From positions 1 through 49,802 of the forward strand of contig JAFSUF010000030.1 of the NCBI GenBank assembly GCA_017445425.1: 49,802 nucleotides of DNA. Direction: 5' to 3'. The translations under genes and the position numbers were made by a program. The notes under the pieces were generated by a model, which saw nothing but the letters and a program-made list of their open reading frames with translations, made no database searches and had not been told where the DNA came from. The stretch is from Bacteroidales bacterium. Its GTDB lineage: Bacteria; Bacteroidota; Bacteroidia; Bacteroidales; UBA932. This document shows positions 1 through 7,480 of the stretch, piece by piece (positions within the stretch are counted from its first letter, which is position 1; the number at the start of each line of letters is the position of its first letter).

Positions 1-1
1 C

Positions 2-799
2 TCCGGCGCCACAAACAAGGCGGTCGCATGGCGTTCCAGCGACACCGATGTCGTTACCGTGGATGCCAACGGCACGGTGACGGCTCTTTCCACCGGCACG
101 GCAACAGTTGTCGCTGCAGCAAAGAACGGTGGAAAGTCTGCTGTCTGCACAGTGACGGTAAATCCCTCAACCCACGCCTATGTCGATTTGGGACTCCCGT
201 CCGGCGTCAAGTGGGCAACCTGCAACCTCGGCGCAAGCTCTCCCGAGGGGTATGGCGATTATTACGCCTGGGGTGAAACGGCCACCTATTACAGCAGCCT
301 GAACCCGTTGACCTGGAAAAGCGGCAAGTCCGACGGCTACTACTGGACCTCATACAGGTGGTGCGAAGCAGTCAGCGCGTATGACTTTAATATGACCAAA
401 TACACTACATCCGACAACAAAACAGTATTAGAGACGACAGATGATGCTGCGTGTGTTGCCTGGGGAGGTTCCTGGCGTATGCCAAGTGATGCAGACTGGA
501 GCGAATTGTTGAACAGCTGCACTTGGACGGTGTCTACCCTGAATGGAGTAAGCGGCCGTTTGGTTACCGGCACTAACGGCAACAGCATATTCCTCCCCGC
601 TGCCGGAACCCTGTCCGGTACCAACCTCCTGAATTCCGGTTCAGAGGGCCACTACTGGTCTTCTTCCGCAACTACGGTACCATCAACTTCCTATGCAAGG
701 TTCTTGATGTTCGGCTACAACAGTTTTGAAGGAAACGACTATAATTATTGCACAAGCGGTGGACGCGCCAACGGACGTTCCATCCGTCCCGTATTATAA
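2..799 (+). CDS. FISUMP-domain surface protein with Ig-like (Big_2) repeat, 5' partial
   Basis: The frame is already open at the window's left edge, so the N-terminus is missing. The first ~50 residues read as the end of a bacterial Ig-like (Big_2) domain: a W-R-S-S-D core, then V-T-V-D-A-N-G-T-V-T and a G-T-A-T-V-V-A turn. The rest is a Fibrobacter succinogenes major paralogous (FISUMP) domain, recognised by YVDLGLPSGVKWATCN, GDYYAWGET, the SWRMPS block, and the closing YWSSS and GRSIRPV. Such proteins are usually secreted or surface lipoproteins of unknown function in gut and rumen Bacteroidota. A paralogue lies just downstream (1045-1797). The domain call is strong; the biological role is unknown. 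Confidence 0.85.
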   Translation, partial: SGATNKAVAWRSSDTDVVTVDANGTVTALSTGTATVVAAAKNGGKSAVCTVTVNPSTHAYVDLGLPSGVKWATCNLGASSPEGYGDYYAWGETATYYSSLNPLTWKSGKSDGYYWTSYRWCEAVSAYDFNMTKYTTSDNKTVLETTDDAACVAWGGSWRMPSDADWSELLNSCTWTVSTLNGVSGRLVTGTNGNSIFLPAAGTLSGTNLLNSGSEGHYWSSSATTVPSTSYARFLMFGYNSFEGNDYNYCTSGGRANGRSIRPVL

Positions 800-830
800 A
801 AAACTTTATTAACAATTAATAATACTCTTT

Positions 831-956
831 ATGAAAAAATCAATGAAGAAAAATGTTTATGACACTCCTTTATGTGAAGTGCTTTCTGTAAGTACACAGA
901 ATGTAATCTGTGGCAGCGAAACTGAAAAGGTGACCGAGACCCAGGGCGAATGGTAG
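831..956 (+). CDS. Small 41-aa peptide of unknown function
   Basis: An ATG 31 bases after the upstream FISUMP gene opens a 41-codon frame ending in TAG. The product starts MKKSMKKNVYDTP, has two cysteines (in PLCEVL and VICGSE) and a very acidic, polar tail ending in GEW. From memory, short Bacteroidales proteins with a lysine-rich start, a Y-x-x-P motif, a hydrophobic strand and then C-[GS]-S are common beside surface-protein genes but have no assigned role. There is no typical signal peptide. The position between two FISUMP genes argues for a real gene, although no homology search was possible. Confidence 0.55.
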   Translation: MKKSMKKNVYDTPLCEVLSVSTQNVICGSETEKVTETQGEW

Positions 957-1044
957 AACAGGGTAAATAACAGTTTTACCGAGAAAAGAATCATATTATC
1001 AGCCCTTCTGGTTCCGCTCTTGATAAGCAGCTGCCACAAGGTTG

Positions 1045-1797
1045 ATGCAGACAGTGCTGCCTACGCCGACAACCGACAGCCAGGACAACCAGACTGAGAT
1101 TAAAACCAATAAAGCTCAGACCATCACCCGCTCCAACCTCCTCAGGATGCCTGCGGTGACAATCGAGGGCGCTGCGGCCGACGAGCATCAGTATGTTGAT
1201 CTCGGCCTGACCTCCGGCCTGAAGTGGGCAACCTGTAACATCGGTGCGGGCGCTCCTGAAGAATACGGCGATTATTTCGCCTGGGCTGAGACAGAACCGT
1301 ATTACAGCAGCCTGGCACCTCTCGCTTGGAAAAACGGCAAAACCGGATATAGCTGGGGGACATACACCTGGTGCGAAGGCTCTTACAATACCCAGACCAA
1401 GTATTGCGTAAGCAATTCTTTCGGCATCGTGGACAACAAGACTCTCCTTGAAGCGGAGGATGATGCCGCTTATGTCAATTGGGGGAGTAGCTGGCGTATG
1501 CCTACCGACGATGAATGGACAGAGCTGATGACTGAATGCGATTGGACCTGGACCACCCTGAACGGAGTCAACGGCAGGCTTGTCACTGGTCCTAACCACA
1601 ACAGCATATTTCTGCCTGCTGCCGGCAGTTGGTTTGAAACCGACCTCGAGGATACCGGCGCTGTCGGCCTCTACTGGTCTTCTTCGCTCGGTACAACTTC
1701 TGACTACGGATGGTGTACATCCTTAGACTGGTACAGTCTATTCCACACAAGCTACTGCAGATTCTTCGGTCAGTCTATACGTCCTGTTAAAGATTAA
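1045..1797 (+). pseudogene. FISUMP-domain protein whose lipoprotein signal lies in another frame (probably broken)
   Basis: From about residue 49 this frame is a full FISUMP domain (YVDLGLTSGLKWATCN, GDYFAWAET, SWRMPT, YWSSS, QSIRPV), parallel to the gene ending at 799. The N-terminus available in this frame (MQTVLPTPTTDSQ...) is not a signal peptide. In the frame one base back, positions 969-1097 encode a convincing lipoprotein signal (IILSALLVPLL followed by ISSC) that stops with TGA at 1095. That segment has no ATG, GTG or TTG ahead of it after the TAG at 954, but the sequence AATAACAG at 966-973 looks like AATGAACAG that lost a G. Two single-base lesions would explain the layout: a lost start codon and a frameshift around 1045-1090. 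Decay or sequence error are both possible. If expressed from 1045 (or TTG 1042), the protein would stay in the cytoplasm. Confidence 0.6.
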
Positions 1798-1826
1798 CCG
1801 TAACCTTTAATAAGTAGCTGCAAGAC

Positions 1827-1857
1827 AAAGGCCCCGGTGCTGAGCGCCGGGGCCTTT
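1827..1857. terminator. Bidirectional rho-independent terminator
   Basis: A perfect 11-bp stem AAAGGCCCCGG / CCGGGGCCTTT with a 9-base loop sits between the convergent FISUMP gene and the GNAT-family gene. The A-rich and T-rich stem ends let it act in both directions. Confidence 0.85.
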
Positions 1858-1879
1858 GTAATAACGTGTTGTAGCAAAC

Positions 1880-2995
1880 TCAGAATGTCTTCCTGTATGC
1901 GCGTCTGCGCATAAATGGAATCGTCTTATACTCCCCGAACAGCGACTGTACCTTATAGTTCTCTTCAAGCTGTGGATTGAAGATGATGCTCCTGATACCC
2001 CTGCGGATGCAGTTTTCGTGGATATGCTTGAACATCAGCACAGGGACTCCGCAAGCCTGATACTCAGGCAGGACACCTATCAGCAGCGCCTCCAGGGTGT
2101 CGTTGTGGCGCAGGGCCCTCAAGATATGAAAGAGGCCGAACGGGAACAACTTCCCCCTGCCCTTCTTTACCGCCTTGGAGAGCGACGGCACGCAGAACAG
2201 GAATCCCGCAGGGCGGTCGTCCTTATCAACCACCACCGCCACGAAATCCTTATCCAGAATAGGCACGTATGTTCTCAGATAGTTCTTTATCTGTTTGTCG
2301 GTCAGGGGAGAAAAACCCTCCAATGGAGCAAAGGCCTCATTGTAGGCGTGAAATATCTCCATCCCGTACCGGCGGCACATAGCCTGCATACTCAGGCCTG
2401 TGACTATGTGCACCCCAAACCGCTGCTCTACCAGCGGCGCATACTGGAACATAGGCGGCAGCTGGGGAGAGACCTCCAAATAGCGCTGGGTCCAGTCGAC
2501 CTCCTTCTCAAATCCCAGTTTCTCCAGCATAGGGCCATAGTACGGATAGTTGTAAAGGCAGGTGAAAGGACTCAGGTGGTCAAAACCGTCTGTGAGCAAC
2601 CCCTCCTTGTCCATATCGGTGAATCCCCAGGGGCCGCGGATTTCGCTCCGGCCGCGCTCCCTGCCCCAGGCCTGCACAGTCTCTATCAAAGCGCGCAGCA
2701 CCTCTTCATCCTCTATAAAGTCGAGCCAGCCGAAGCGCACGATACCTTCACGGTCGTCGGCCTTATGGTTGATTATGGCAGCCGCGCGACCGACAATCGT
2801 CCCGTCGCGGTATGCCAGGAAACAGTCGGCTTCGCAGAAGTCGTATGCTCCGTTCTTGGCGGGGTTGAAGGTGTCATATTCGTCGCCCTGGAGGGCCGGA
2901 ACCCAGTTGGGGCAATCTTTATAGAGCTTTTCGGGGTATGTGATAAATGTCTTAAGCTGGCGGCGGTTGGCAACCCGGACTATTTCTACTGACAT
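1880..2995 (-). CDS. GNAT-fold acyltransferase, bacterial ceramide synthase-like
   Basis: A 371-residue soluble protein with GNAT-type features: LYKDCPNWVPAL near residue 25, FLAYRDGTIVGRAAAIINH at ~58-77, then RGPWGFTDMDKEGLLTDGFD and YNYPYYGPMLEKLGF at ~120-162, and a C-terminal GNAT half with GVLPEYQACGVPVLMF. This layout matches, from memory, the long GNAT-like family that includes the Caulobacter bacterial ceramide synthase, which N-acylates a sphingoid base. The first codons overlap the end of the acyl carrier protein gene by 10 bases, and an acyl ligase precedes both. An ACP-dependent N-acyltransferase of lipid metabolism therefore fits well. No serine palmitoyltransferase is in the window, so the ceramide assignment is inference; another amine acceptor is possible. 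Confidence 0.6.
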   Translation of the reverse strand: MSVEIVRVANRRQLKTFITYPEKLYKDCPNWVPALQGDEYDTFNPAKNGAYDFCEADCFLAYRDGTIVGRAAAIINHKADDREGIVRFGWLDFIEDEEVLRALIETVQAWGRERGRSEIRGPWGFTDMDKEGLLTDGFDHLSPFTCLYNYPYYGPMLEKLGFEKEVDWTQRYLEVSPQLPPMFQYAPLVEQRFGVHIVTGLSMQAMCRRYGMEIFHAYNEAFAPLEGFSPLTDKQIKNYLRTYVPILDKDFVAVVVDKDDRPAGFLFCVPSLSKAVKKGRGKLFPFGLFHILRALRHNDTLEALLIGVLPEYQACGVPVLMFKHIHENCIRRGIRSIIFNPQLEENYKVQSLFGEYKTIPFMRRRAYRKTF

Positions 2996-3225
2996 ACTTT
3001 CTCTATATAATCAATCACCTCTTTTACCGTTTCAAAGCGGGGAGAACCCTCAAACTTGAATCCGTACTTGTTCTCCACGGCGAGGCTCAGCAGCAAAATT
3101 GTGAGGGAATCCAACCCAAGGTCACGCACCAGTTGGGAATCTTCTGTTATCTTGGTAAGGTCGGTCGAGGGGCGGATCTGCCACACGATGTTTTTCAAAG
3201 ATTCGAAAATGTCGGGTCTTGTCAT
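2986..3225 (-). CDS. Acyl carrier protein
   Basis: A 79-residue acidic four-helix protein with the phosphopantetheine attachment motif L-G-L-D-S-L at residues 36-41 (Ser40). Length and motif spacing are normal for an ACP. It lies 10 bases after the acyl ligase gene and overlaps the GNAT-fold acyltransferase gene by 10 bases, so the three are almost certainly co-translated. The sequence is divergent from a housekeeping AcpP (little acidic helix II consensus after the Ser), which suggests a specialised ACP that carries the acyl chain activated by the ligase and hands it to the acyltransferase. Confidence 0.9.
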   Translation of the reverse strand: MTRPDIFESLKNIVWQIRPSTDLTKITEDSQLVRDLGLDSLTILLLSLAVENKYGFKFEGSPRFETVKEVIDYIEKVCQ

Positions 3226-3235
3226 AGTGCCGGGC

Positions 3236-4726
3236 TTATTGGTTGCGTAAAACTTTCATTGCTCCGCTCCGCTTGAAATCCTCTTTGCGGACGGTGACTT
3301 TGGTCACGCGGTGAGTCGTGGGGAGGGTAGCGTTCACTTCATCTACCAGATTCTCAAAATACTTGACTACATCCTCCCAGGGGGTCTCGCCAAACTCCTC
3401 TATACGGGGATAAATCTCTATCGCTATCACATTGCGTCCGTCCTCTTCTACCTCCTTCACAAGGCAGTCGCGCAGTTTGCTGCACTTATAGAACGGCTCC
3501 TCTATGCTTTCCGGGCTCACGTTCTCGCCATTAGAGAGGATAATAAGATTCTTGATGCGGCCCACGATGTACATGTAGCCGTCCTCGTCAAAGCGCACCA
3601 GGTCGCCGGTCTTGACCCATCCGTCTTCCGTGAGAGTCTCGGCAGTCTTTTCCGGGTCACCGTAGTAGCCCAGGAACACATTGTCACCGCGGTACCATAG
3701 TTCGCCGTCCACGACCTTTATCTCCTGCTCGGGGTAGATTTTACCCACTGAAGTCGGCCGCTCCTTGACGTCGATGTTGCCGGAGGTGAGGTTGGCGCCC
3801 TCGGTCATGCCGTAGCCCTCGAAGAGACTTACGCCGTAGGTATCAAACTCGGCAATCAATTTGGGCGGAACGTTTGCTGCGCCGGAGATGATATATCTCA
3901 GGCGGCCACCGAGGAACTTGGGACTGTACATCTTGACCAGGCCCGACATGATTTCGCAGATACCCGGCACGGCTACCATGCAGGTCGGCTGAATCATAGG
4001 AAGTTTAGAGATGGTGTCCTTGATGTTGGGGCATGCCACCCACTTGGCGCCGATCTGTAGCGGGGTGAGGGTGGAGCATATCAAACCAAAGACATGGCTC
4101 AGAGGCAGCACGTGTGCATATACATGGCAACCAAGGCGGGGGCTGGGAGCGTAGCAGCCGTTAAGCGCGCCGCGCATCAGCGCACGGTGGGGCAGTACAG
4201 CACCCTTGGGGGCTCCGGTGGTGCCGCCGGTAAAGAAGATTGCGGCGGCATCGTTCTTATCTATAGTCGCCACTGGCGCACATTCCTGGGCGCATTCGGC
4301 GATGTCTATCACTTTGCAGGGAACACCTGCGGCGGTCTCCTTATAATCTTTGCCAACTGCGAGAACCTTCACCCGGAACTTTGCGCAGCAGCCTGCGACT
4401 GCCGGAGCCGGGAGTTGTGAAGGGAGCATCAGGGCCACATATCCTGCAGAAGTTATCGCGAGGAACATCTCCACAGCCTCCGGTGTAGTGCCGTCCAGAA
4501 CGGCCACGGTGTCGCCCTTGGCCAGCCCCAAAGAATTTAGCAACGCACGTTTACGCGCCACAATCTGGCACATCTCGCCGTAGTTTACGGTGTTTACAGT
4601 GTCAGAAAGGGCGGGCAGGTCGCGCCACTTTTTCTCAATCCAGGTTACAAAATCTGCAAGTGTAGGGAGATACTCCAACTGCGCGAGTTCCTCGGCAGTG
4701 AGCATACTTTTAAAGTAATCTTTCAT
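3236..4726 (-). CDS. AMP-binding acyl-CoA/acyl-ACP synthetase
   Basis: A 496-residue member of the ANL superfamily. The P-loop-like motif FFTGGTTGAPKG is at residues ~164-175; later come EGYGMTE, WVKTGDL, the hinge region GRIKNLIILSNGENVSPE and a C-terminal RSGAMKVLR whose lysine is the expected adenylation lysine. It activates a carboxylic acid as acyl-AMP and transfers it to a thiol. With an ACP gene 10 bases downstream, the likely acceptor is that ACP, as in acyl-ACP synthetases of bacterial sphingolipid clusters; a CoA acceptor cannot be excluded. It is first in a three-gene operon with a -7 element (4771-4778) 45 bases upstream of the ATG. Confidence 0.85.
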   Translation of the reverse strand: MKDYFKSMLTAEELAQLEYLPTLADFVTWIEKKWRDLPALSDTVNTVNYGEMCQIVARKRALLNSLGLAKGDTVAVLDGTTPEAVEMFLAITSAGYVALMLPSQLPAPAVAGCCAKFRVKVLAVGKDYKETAAGVPCKVIDIAECAQECAPVATIDKNDAAAIFFTGGTTGAPKGAVLPHRALMRGALNGCYAPSPRLGCHVYAHVLPLSHVFGLICSTLTPLQIGAKWVACPNIKDTISKLPMIQPTCMVAVPGICEIMSGLVKMYSPKFLGGRLRYIISGAANVPPKLIAEFDTYGVSLFEGYGMTEGANLTSGNIDVKERPTSVGKIYPEQEIKVVDGELWYRGDNVFLGYYGDPEKTAETLTEDGWVKTGDLVRFDEDGYMYIVGRIKNLIILSNGENVSPESIEEPFYKCSKLRDCLVKEVEEDGRNVIAIEIYPRIEEFGETPWEDVVKYFENLVDEVNATLPTTHRVTKVTVRKEDFKRSGAMKVLRNQ

Positions 4727-4770
4727 CTTTACAGTATCAATAAATTATAAGTTTTTGTCGTTGAATTCCG

Positions 4771-4778
4771 CAAATATA
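4771..4778 (-). promoter_or_regulatory. Bacteroidota -7 element TATATTTG for the acyl-ligase/ACP/GNAT operon
   Basis: On the minus strand this reads TATATTTG, a perfect TAnnTTTG, 45 bases upstream of the ligase ATG. No good TTTG -33 element was seen at the usual distance. Confidence 0.55.
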
Positions 4779-4809
4779 CAAAAAATGTAGCCAGGATATC
4801 TACCCTGGC
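4779..4809 (-). terminator. Rho-independent terminator of the glucan-utilisation operon
   Basis: On the minus strand GCCAGG-(8 nt)-CCTGGC is followed by TACATTTTTTG, about 60 bases after the stop codon of the last operon gene. The T-run abuts the promoter of the next operon. Confidence 0.65.
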
Positions 4810-4870
4810 CTCATAAGCCATTGTGTGGTCCCGGCAGGGCATGATGCCGCAAGCAGCCGGGCATGCGTGT

Positions 4871-6511
4871 TTAATAGCTGAACCCCAGGATATCAAGGCC
4901 GTGGAGGACGTCCGCATCGCGCATGAAGGTGTCCCAGAGGAGGCCGGAGCGGTAGTTTTCTATCATGCAGACGATGGGGCCCTGGTCTATGGCGATGTAG
5001 CTCTTGGCGAACCACTGGTGTTCCAGTGAGAAGGCGTCGTAGAAGCCGTAGTCGCCCCAGATGCGGCTGCCAAGTTTATAGTAGAAATACTCCAGTGCCG
5101 CGATTGATTCTTCCGGGGTATATGGTATGCTGGAGAGCGCTGCGGTGGGGGCTATTGTGCCGGTGTCGTTGGTGGGTGAGGATGCGGTGTATCCGTTCCA
5201 GTAGTCGCTGGCGGTAAGGCCCCAGCATACGTCGCTATAGCCGTAATTGCCCTTGGGGTTGGCAGCGCAGTAGGCGTGGTTGATGCGGGCGTGGGCGGTG
5301 TTCTGCACCCAGTAGTCGGCGTAGACATCTTTCAGGTTGCGGGGGTCGAGGCCCAGGAAAGAGTAGTGGGCAAAGAACAGCGGCCCGCCGTAGTTGGGAC
5401 CCAGCGGCAGGGTGATGTCATAGAACTGCCTGTGGTTTCTGGTACCGGAAGCCCAGCCCTTGTCATAAACCTCTTTCGAAATGGGGTGGGTGGGAGACGA
5501 AGCTGCCAGCACATAAACTATCAGCGCCTCGTTCCAGCCGCGCACCTGCATATTCATCTTCCAGTCGTAGTCGGGCGACCAGTGCCAGTAGAGCACATCC
5601 TGCCCGCTGCGGGTGAAATGGTCCCATTCCACCGCTTCCCAAAGGGAGGTTATGCCGCTGCGGATGGCGGCCTCTGTGTCGTCGCTGCCGTCAAAGAAGG
5701 CGCGCAAGGTGAGCAGCCCCTCCATTAGGAAGGCGGTCTCCACCAGGTCGGCGCCATTGTCGTATGTGCTGAAGGCGATGGTGGCCCCGGTGGTGCCGTT
5801 GATCCAGTGTGGGAAAGCGCCGTGATATGTCACCGCCTTGTCTTTTAAGAAATTGACGATTTTCAAGGCGCGTTCTGCACCCTCCTGGCGCGTTATGAAT
5901 CCCCGGGAAATACCCACCGGTATGGCCATCAGGCCGAATCCGCTGCCGCCGGTGGTCACAGTCTCGCCGCTGCCCAGCCGCTCACGCGCCAGGCCGGACA
6001 CAGGATGAGCGTAGTCCCAGAAATATGCGAAGGTGCGCTCCTGCACCTTGGTGAGCAGTTCGTCTGTGGATATGCGGGGGAAGACATCCACGGTGTCATC
6101 TAACGCGGTGACGAATGAGAAAGAGAAGCCTTCTACAAGATTCACTCCGAATCCTTCGCCCGCAAAGATTGCGAAACTATATTTTGTGAACTCACCAAGT
6201 GCAGATGCTGGTGTGATGATCATAAGCGAGTGGTCACTCTCGTCCAGCCGCACGTCTAACTGACCGCCGGTAAAGGAGAGGCACGTGGCAAGTGACACCT
6301 CGTCCAGGGTGATATCCCGGGAGAAGGAGAGAACTATCTGGGGCTGCAGGCTGACGCCGTTGACATTACCAGACTCCAACGTGGCCTTACCGTCTATCTT
6401 GGCAGACACAACTATGGCCTTGGGCAGGGTTTCGGGGTCAACGTTCCGTTCACAACACAGTGCCGTTGCAATTGCAGCAACGGCAATGAGTAAATATATA
6501 AGTCGTTTCAT
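4871..6511 (-). CDS. GH144-family (glycoamylase-like) lipoprotein with N-terminal Ig-like domain, predicted beta-1,2-glucanase
   Basis: 546 residues from the ATG at 6511; a longer frame to 6670 exists, but the signal peptide MKRLIYLLIAVAAIATALCC fixes this start. C19 or C20 is a probable, slightly atypical lipidation site. Residues ~30-135 look like an SbsA/Big_5 Ig-like domain. Residues ~150-546 are the alpha/alpha-barrel 'glycoamylase' domain: RTFAYFWDYAHP, TTGGSGFGLMAIPVG, YDNGADLVETAF with the acidic cluster D251/D255/E258, LYWHWSPDYDWKMNMQVRGWNEAL and FAHYSFLGLDPR. This family is GH144, whose characterised members act on beta-1,2-glucan. It is last in the operon and probably surface exposed. 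Confidence 0.8.
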   Translation of the reverse strand: MKRLIYLLIAVAAIATALCCERNVDPETLPKAIVVSAKIDGKATLESGNVNGVSLQPQIVLSFSRDITLDEVSLATCLSFTGGQLDVRLDESDHSLMIITPASALGEFTKYSFAIFAGEGFGVNLVEGFSFSFVTALDDTVDVFPRISTDELLTKVQERTFAYFWDYAHPVSGLARERLGSGETVTTGGSGFGLMAIPVGISRGFITRQEGAERALKIVNFLKDKAVTYHGAFPHWINGTTGATIAFSTYDNGADLVETAFLMEGLLTLRAFFDGSDDTEAAIRSGITSLWEAVEWDHFTRSGQDVLYWHWSPDYDWKMNMQVRGWNEALIVYVLAASSPTHPISKEVYDKGWASGTRNHRQFYDITLPLGPNYGGPLFFAHYSFLGLDPRNLKDVYADYWVQNTAHARINHAYCAANPKGNYGYSDVCWGLTASDYWNGYTASSPTNDTGTIAPTAALSSIPYTPEESIAALEYFYYKLGSRIWGDYGFYDAFSLEHQWFAKSYIAIDQGPIVCMIENYRSGLLWDTFMRDADVLHGLDILGFSY

Positions 6512-6555
6512 GGCAACGGCAGGGAGATCCCTCCCCCTGCCGCCGGAAGATGTTG

Positions 6556-7449
6556 TTACAGAAGGGCGATAGCAGCTTCTTCTTTGCGCAGTGCCTGCAC
6601 CTCGGCCTCGGTGAGAACCTTGTTGTAGATGCGCAGCTCGTCGATGCTGCCTGCGAAATAGCTCATCCAATCCTGGCCGCCCTGGTATTTCTCAATCAGA
6701 GAAGCCCAGCCGCCCAGATAGAAGGCATTCGCATCGGCTGGAACACAGCCGCCCCAAGCCATCTTGTCGCCGTATTCGGCATCCTTGACCTTGACACCGT
6801 CAACATAGAGCGACCAAGCGCCGGTGGCAGCCTCATAGGTGAATGCAAGCTGGAACCAGGCGTTGTATTTTGCAAAAGCGGGATCCCAGGTGTCGAGCCA
6901 CATGTTGGTCTCATTGCCCTCTGCATTCTTGAACATCATGCGGCCGTTGATCTGCTGGGTCTTCACGCCGGTGTCATTACCTTCTTCGTCTTTTACGGTA
7001 TTCTTGTTGTCGAACATTACAACCAGCGAAGGCCAGTCCTGGGTGTCGAAATGCTTGCCGTTTACAGAGAAGAATGCGCCTTTCTGGTACTCCTCGATGT
7101 TCTTTGCCCAAAGGGTGATGGTGACATCGGTCAGCTTGTTCAAGGCGTTGCTGGCAGCAAGGTTGAATTTGAGGTATGCTTCGCTGTTGTTGCCGGCGGT
7201 GTTTACATAACCGTTGCCGATGTAGCCGGTGCCAAAGTCTGCTGAGCCCACCTTGTTGGCAAAGGTGAAGCCTTCGCCTACCTTGACTGCGTTGTCGGCA
7301 GCCTCGAGGGGCATGTGCAGAACCAGATACTCTGCGCAGGTCTTTACCTCGGGAGTAGTGTCTTTAGGGTCATCGTTGTTCTTGGGCTCCTTGTGGCAGG
7401 AAACCAGGGCCATCATTGCAGCGAGTGCAAGTACAAATACTTTTTTCAT
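6556..7449 (-). CDS. LamG/concanavalin-like lipoprotein, candidate surface glycan-binding protein
   Basis: 297 residues, with signal MKKVFVLALAAMMALVSC (lipidation at C18) and a Lys/Asp/Pro-rich linker to ~residue 37. The rest reads as a single LamG-like jelly roll (Laminin_G_3 type): an opening LVLHMPLE strand, VTITLWAKN, GAFFSVNGKHF, WFQLAFTYEAATGAWSLYVDGV, FYLGGWAS and a closing SIDELRIYNKVLTEAEVQAL. It sits directly after SusD, where polysaccharide utilisation loci usually encode the SusE/F-type surface glycan-binding protein. No catalytic motif is apparent, so binding of the target glucan is the likely role. A LamG-fold hydrolase is less likely. Confidence 0.75.
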   Translation of the reverse strand: MKKVFVLALAAMMALVSCHKEPKNNDDPKDTTPEVKTCAEYLVLHMPLEAADNAVKVGEGFTFANKVGSADFGTGYIGNGYVNTAGNNSEAYLKFNLAASNALNKLTDVTITLWAKNIEEYQKGAFFSVNGKHFDTQDWPSLVVMFDNKNTVKDEEGNDTGVKTQQINGRMMFKNAEGNETNMWLDTWDPAFAKYNAWFQLAFTYEAATGAWSLYVDGVKVKDAEYGDKMAWGGCVPADANAFYLGGWASLIEKYQGGQDWMSYFAGSIDELRIYNKVLTEAEVQALRKEEAAIALL

Positions 7450-7480
7450 TGTGTTTTTGATTTGTTAGTTGATATTAAGT

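Noticed and set aside
2018-2992. 324-codon plus-strand frame opposite the GNAT-fold gene
   Set aside because: Antisense to a motif-rich gene; the composition is His/Gln/Arg-rich and uninformative.
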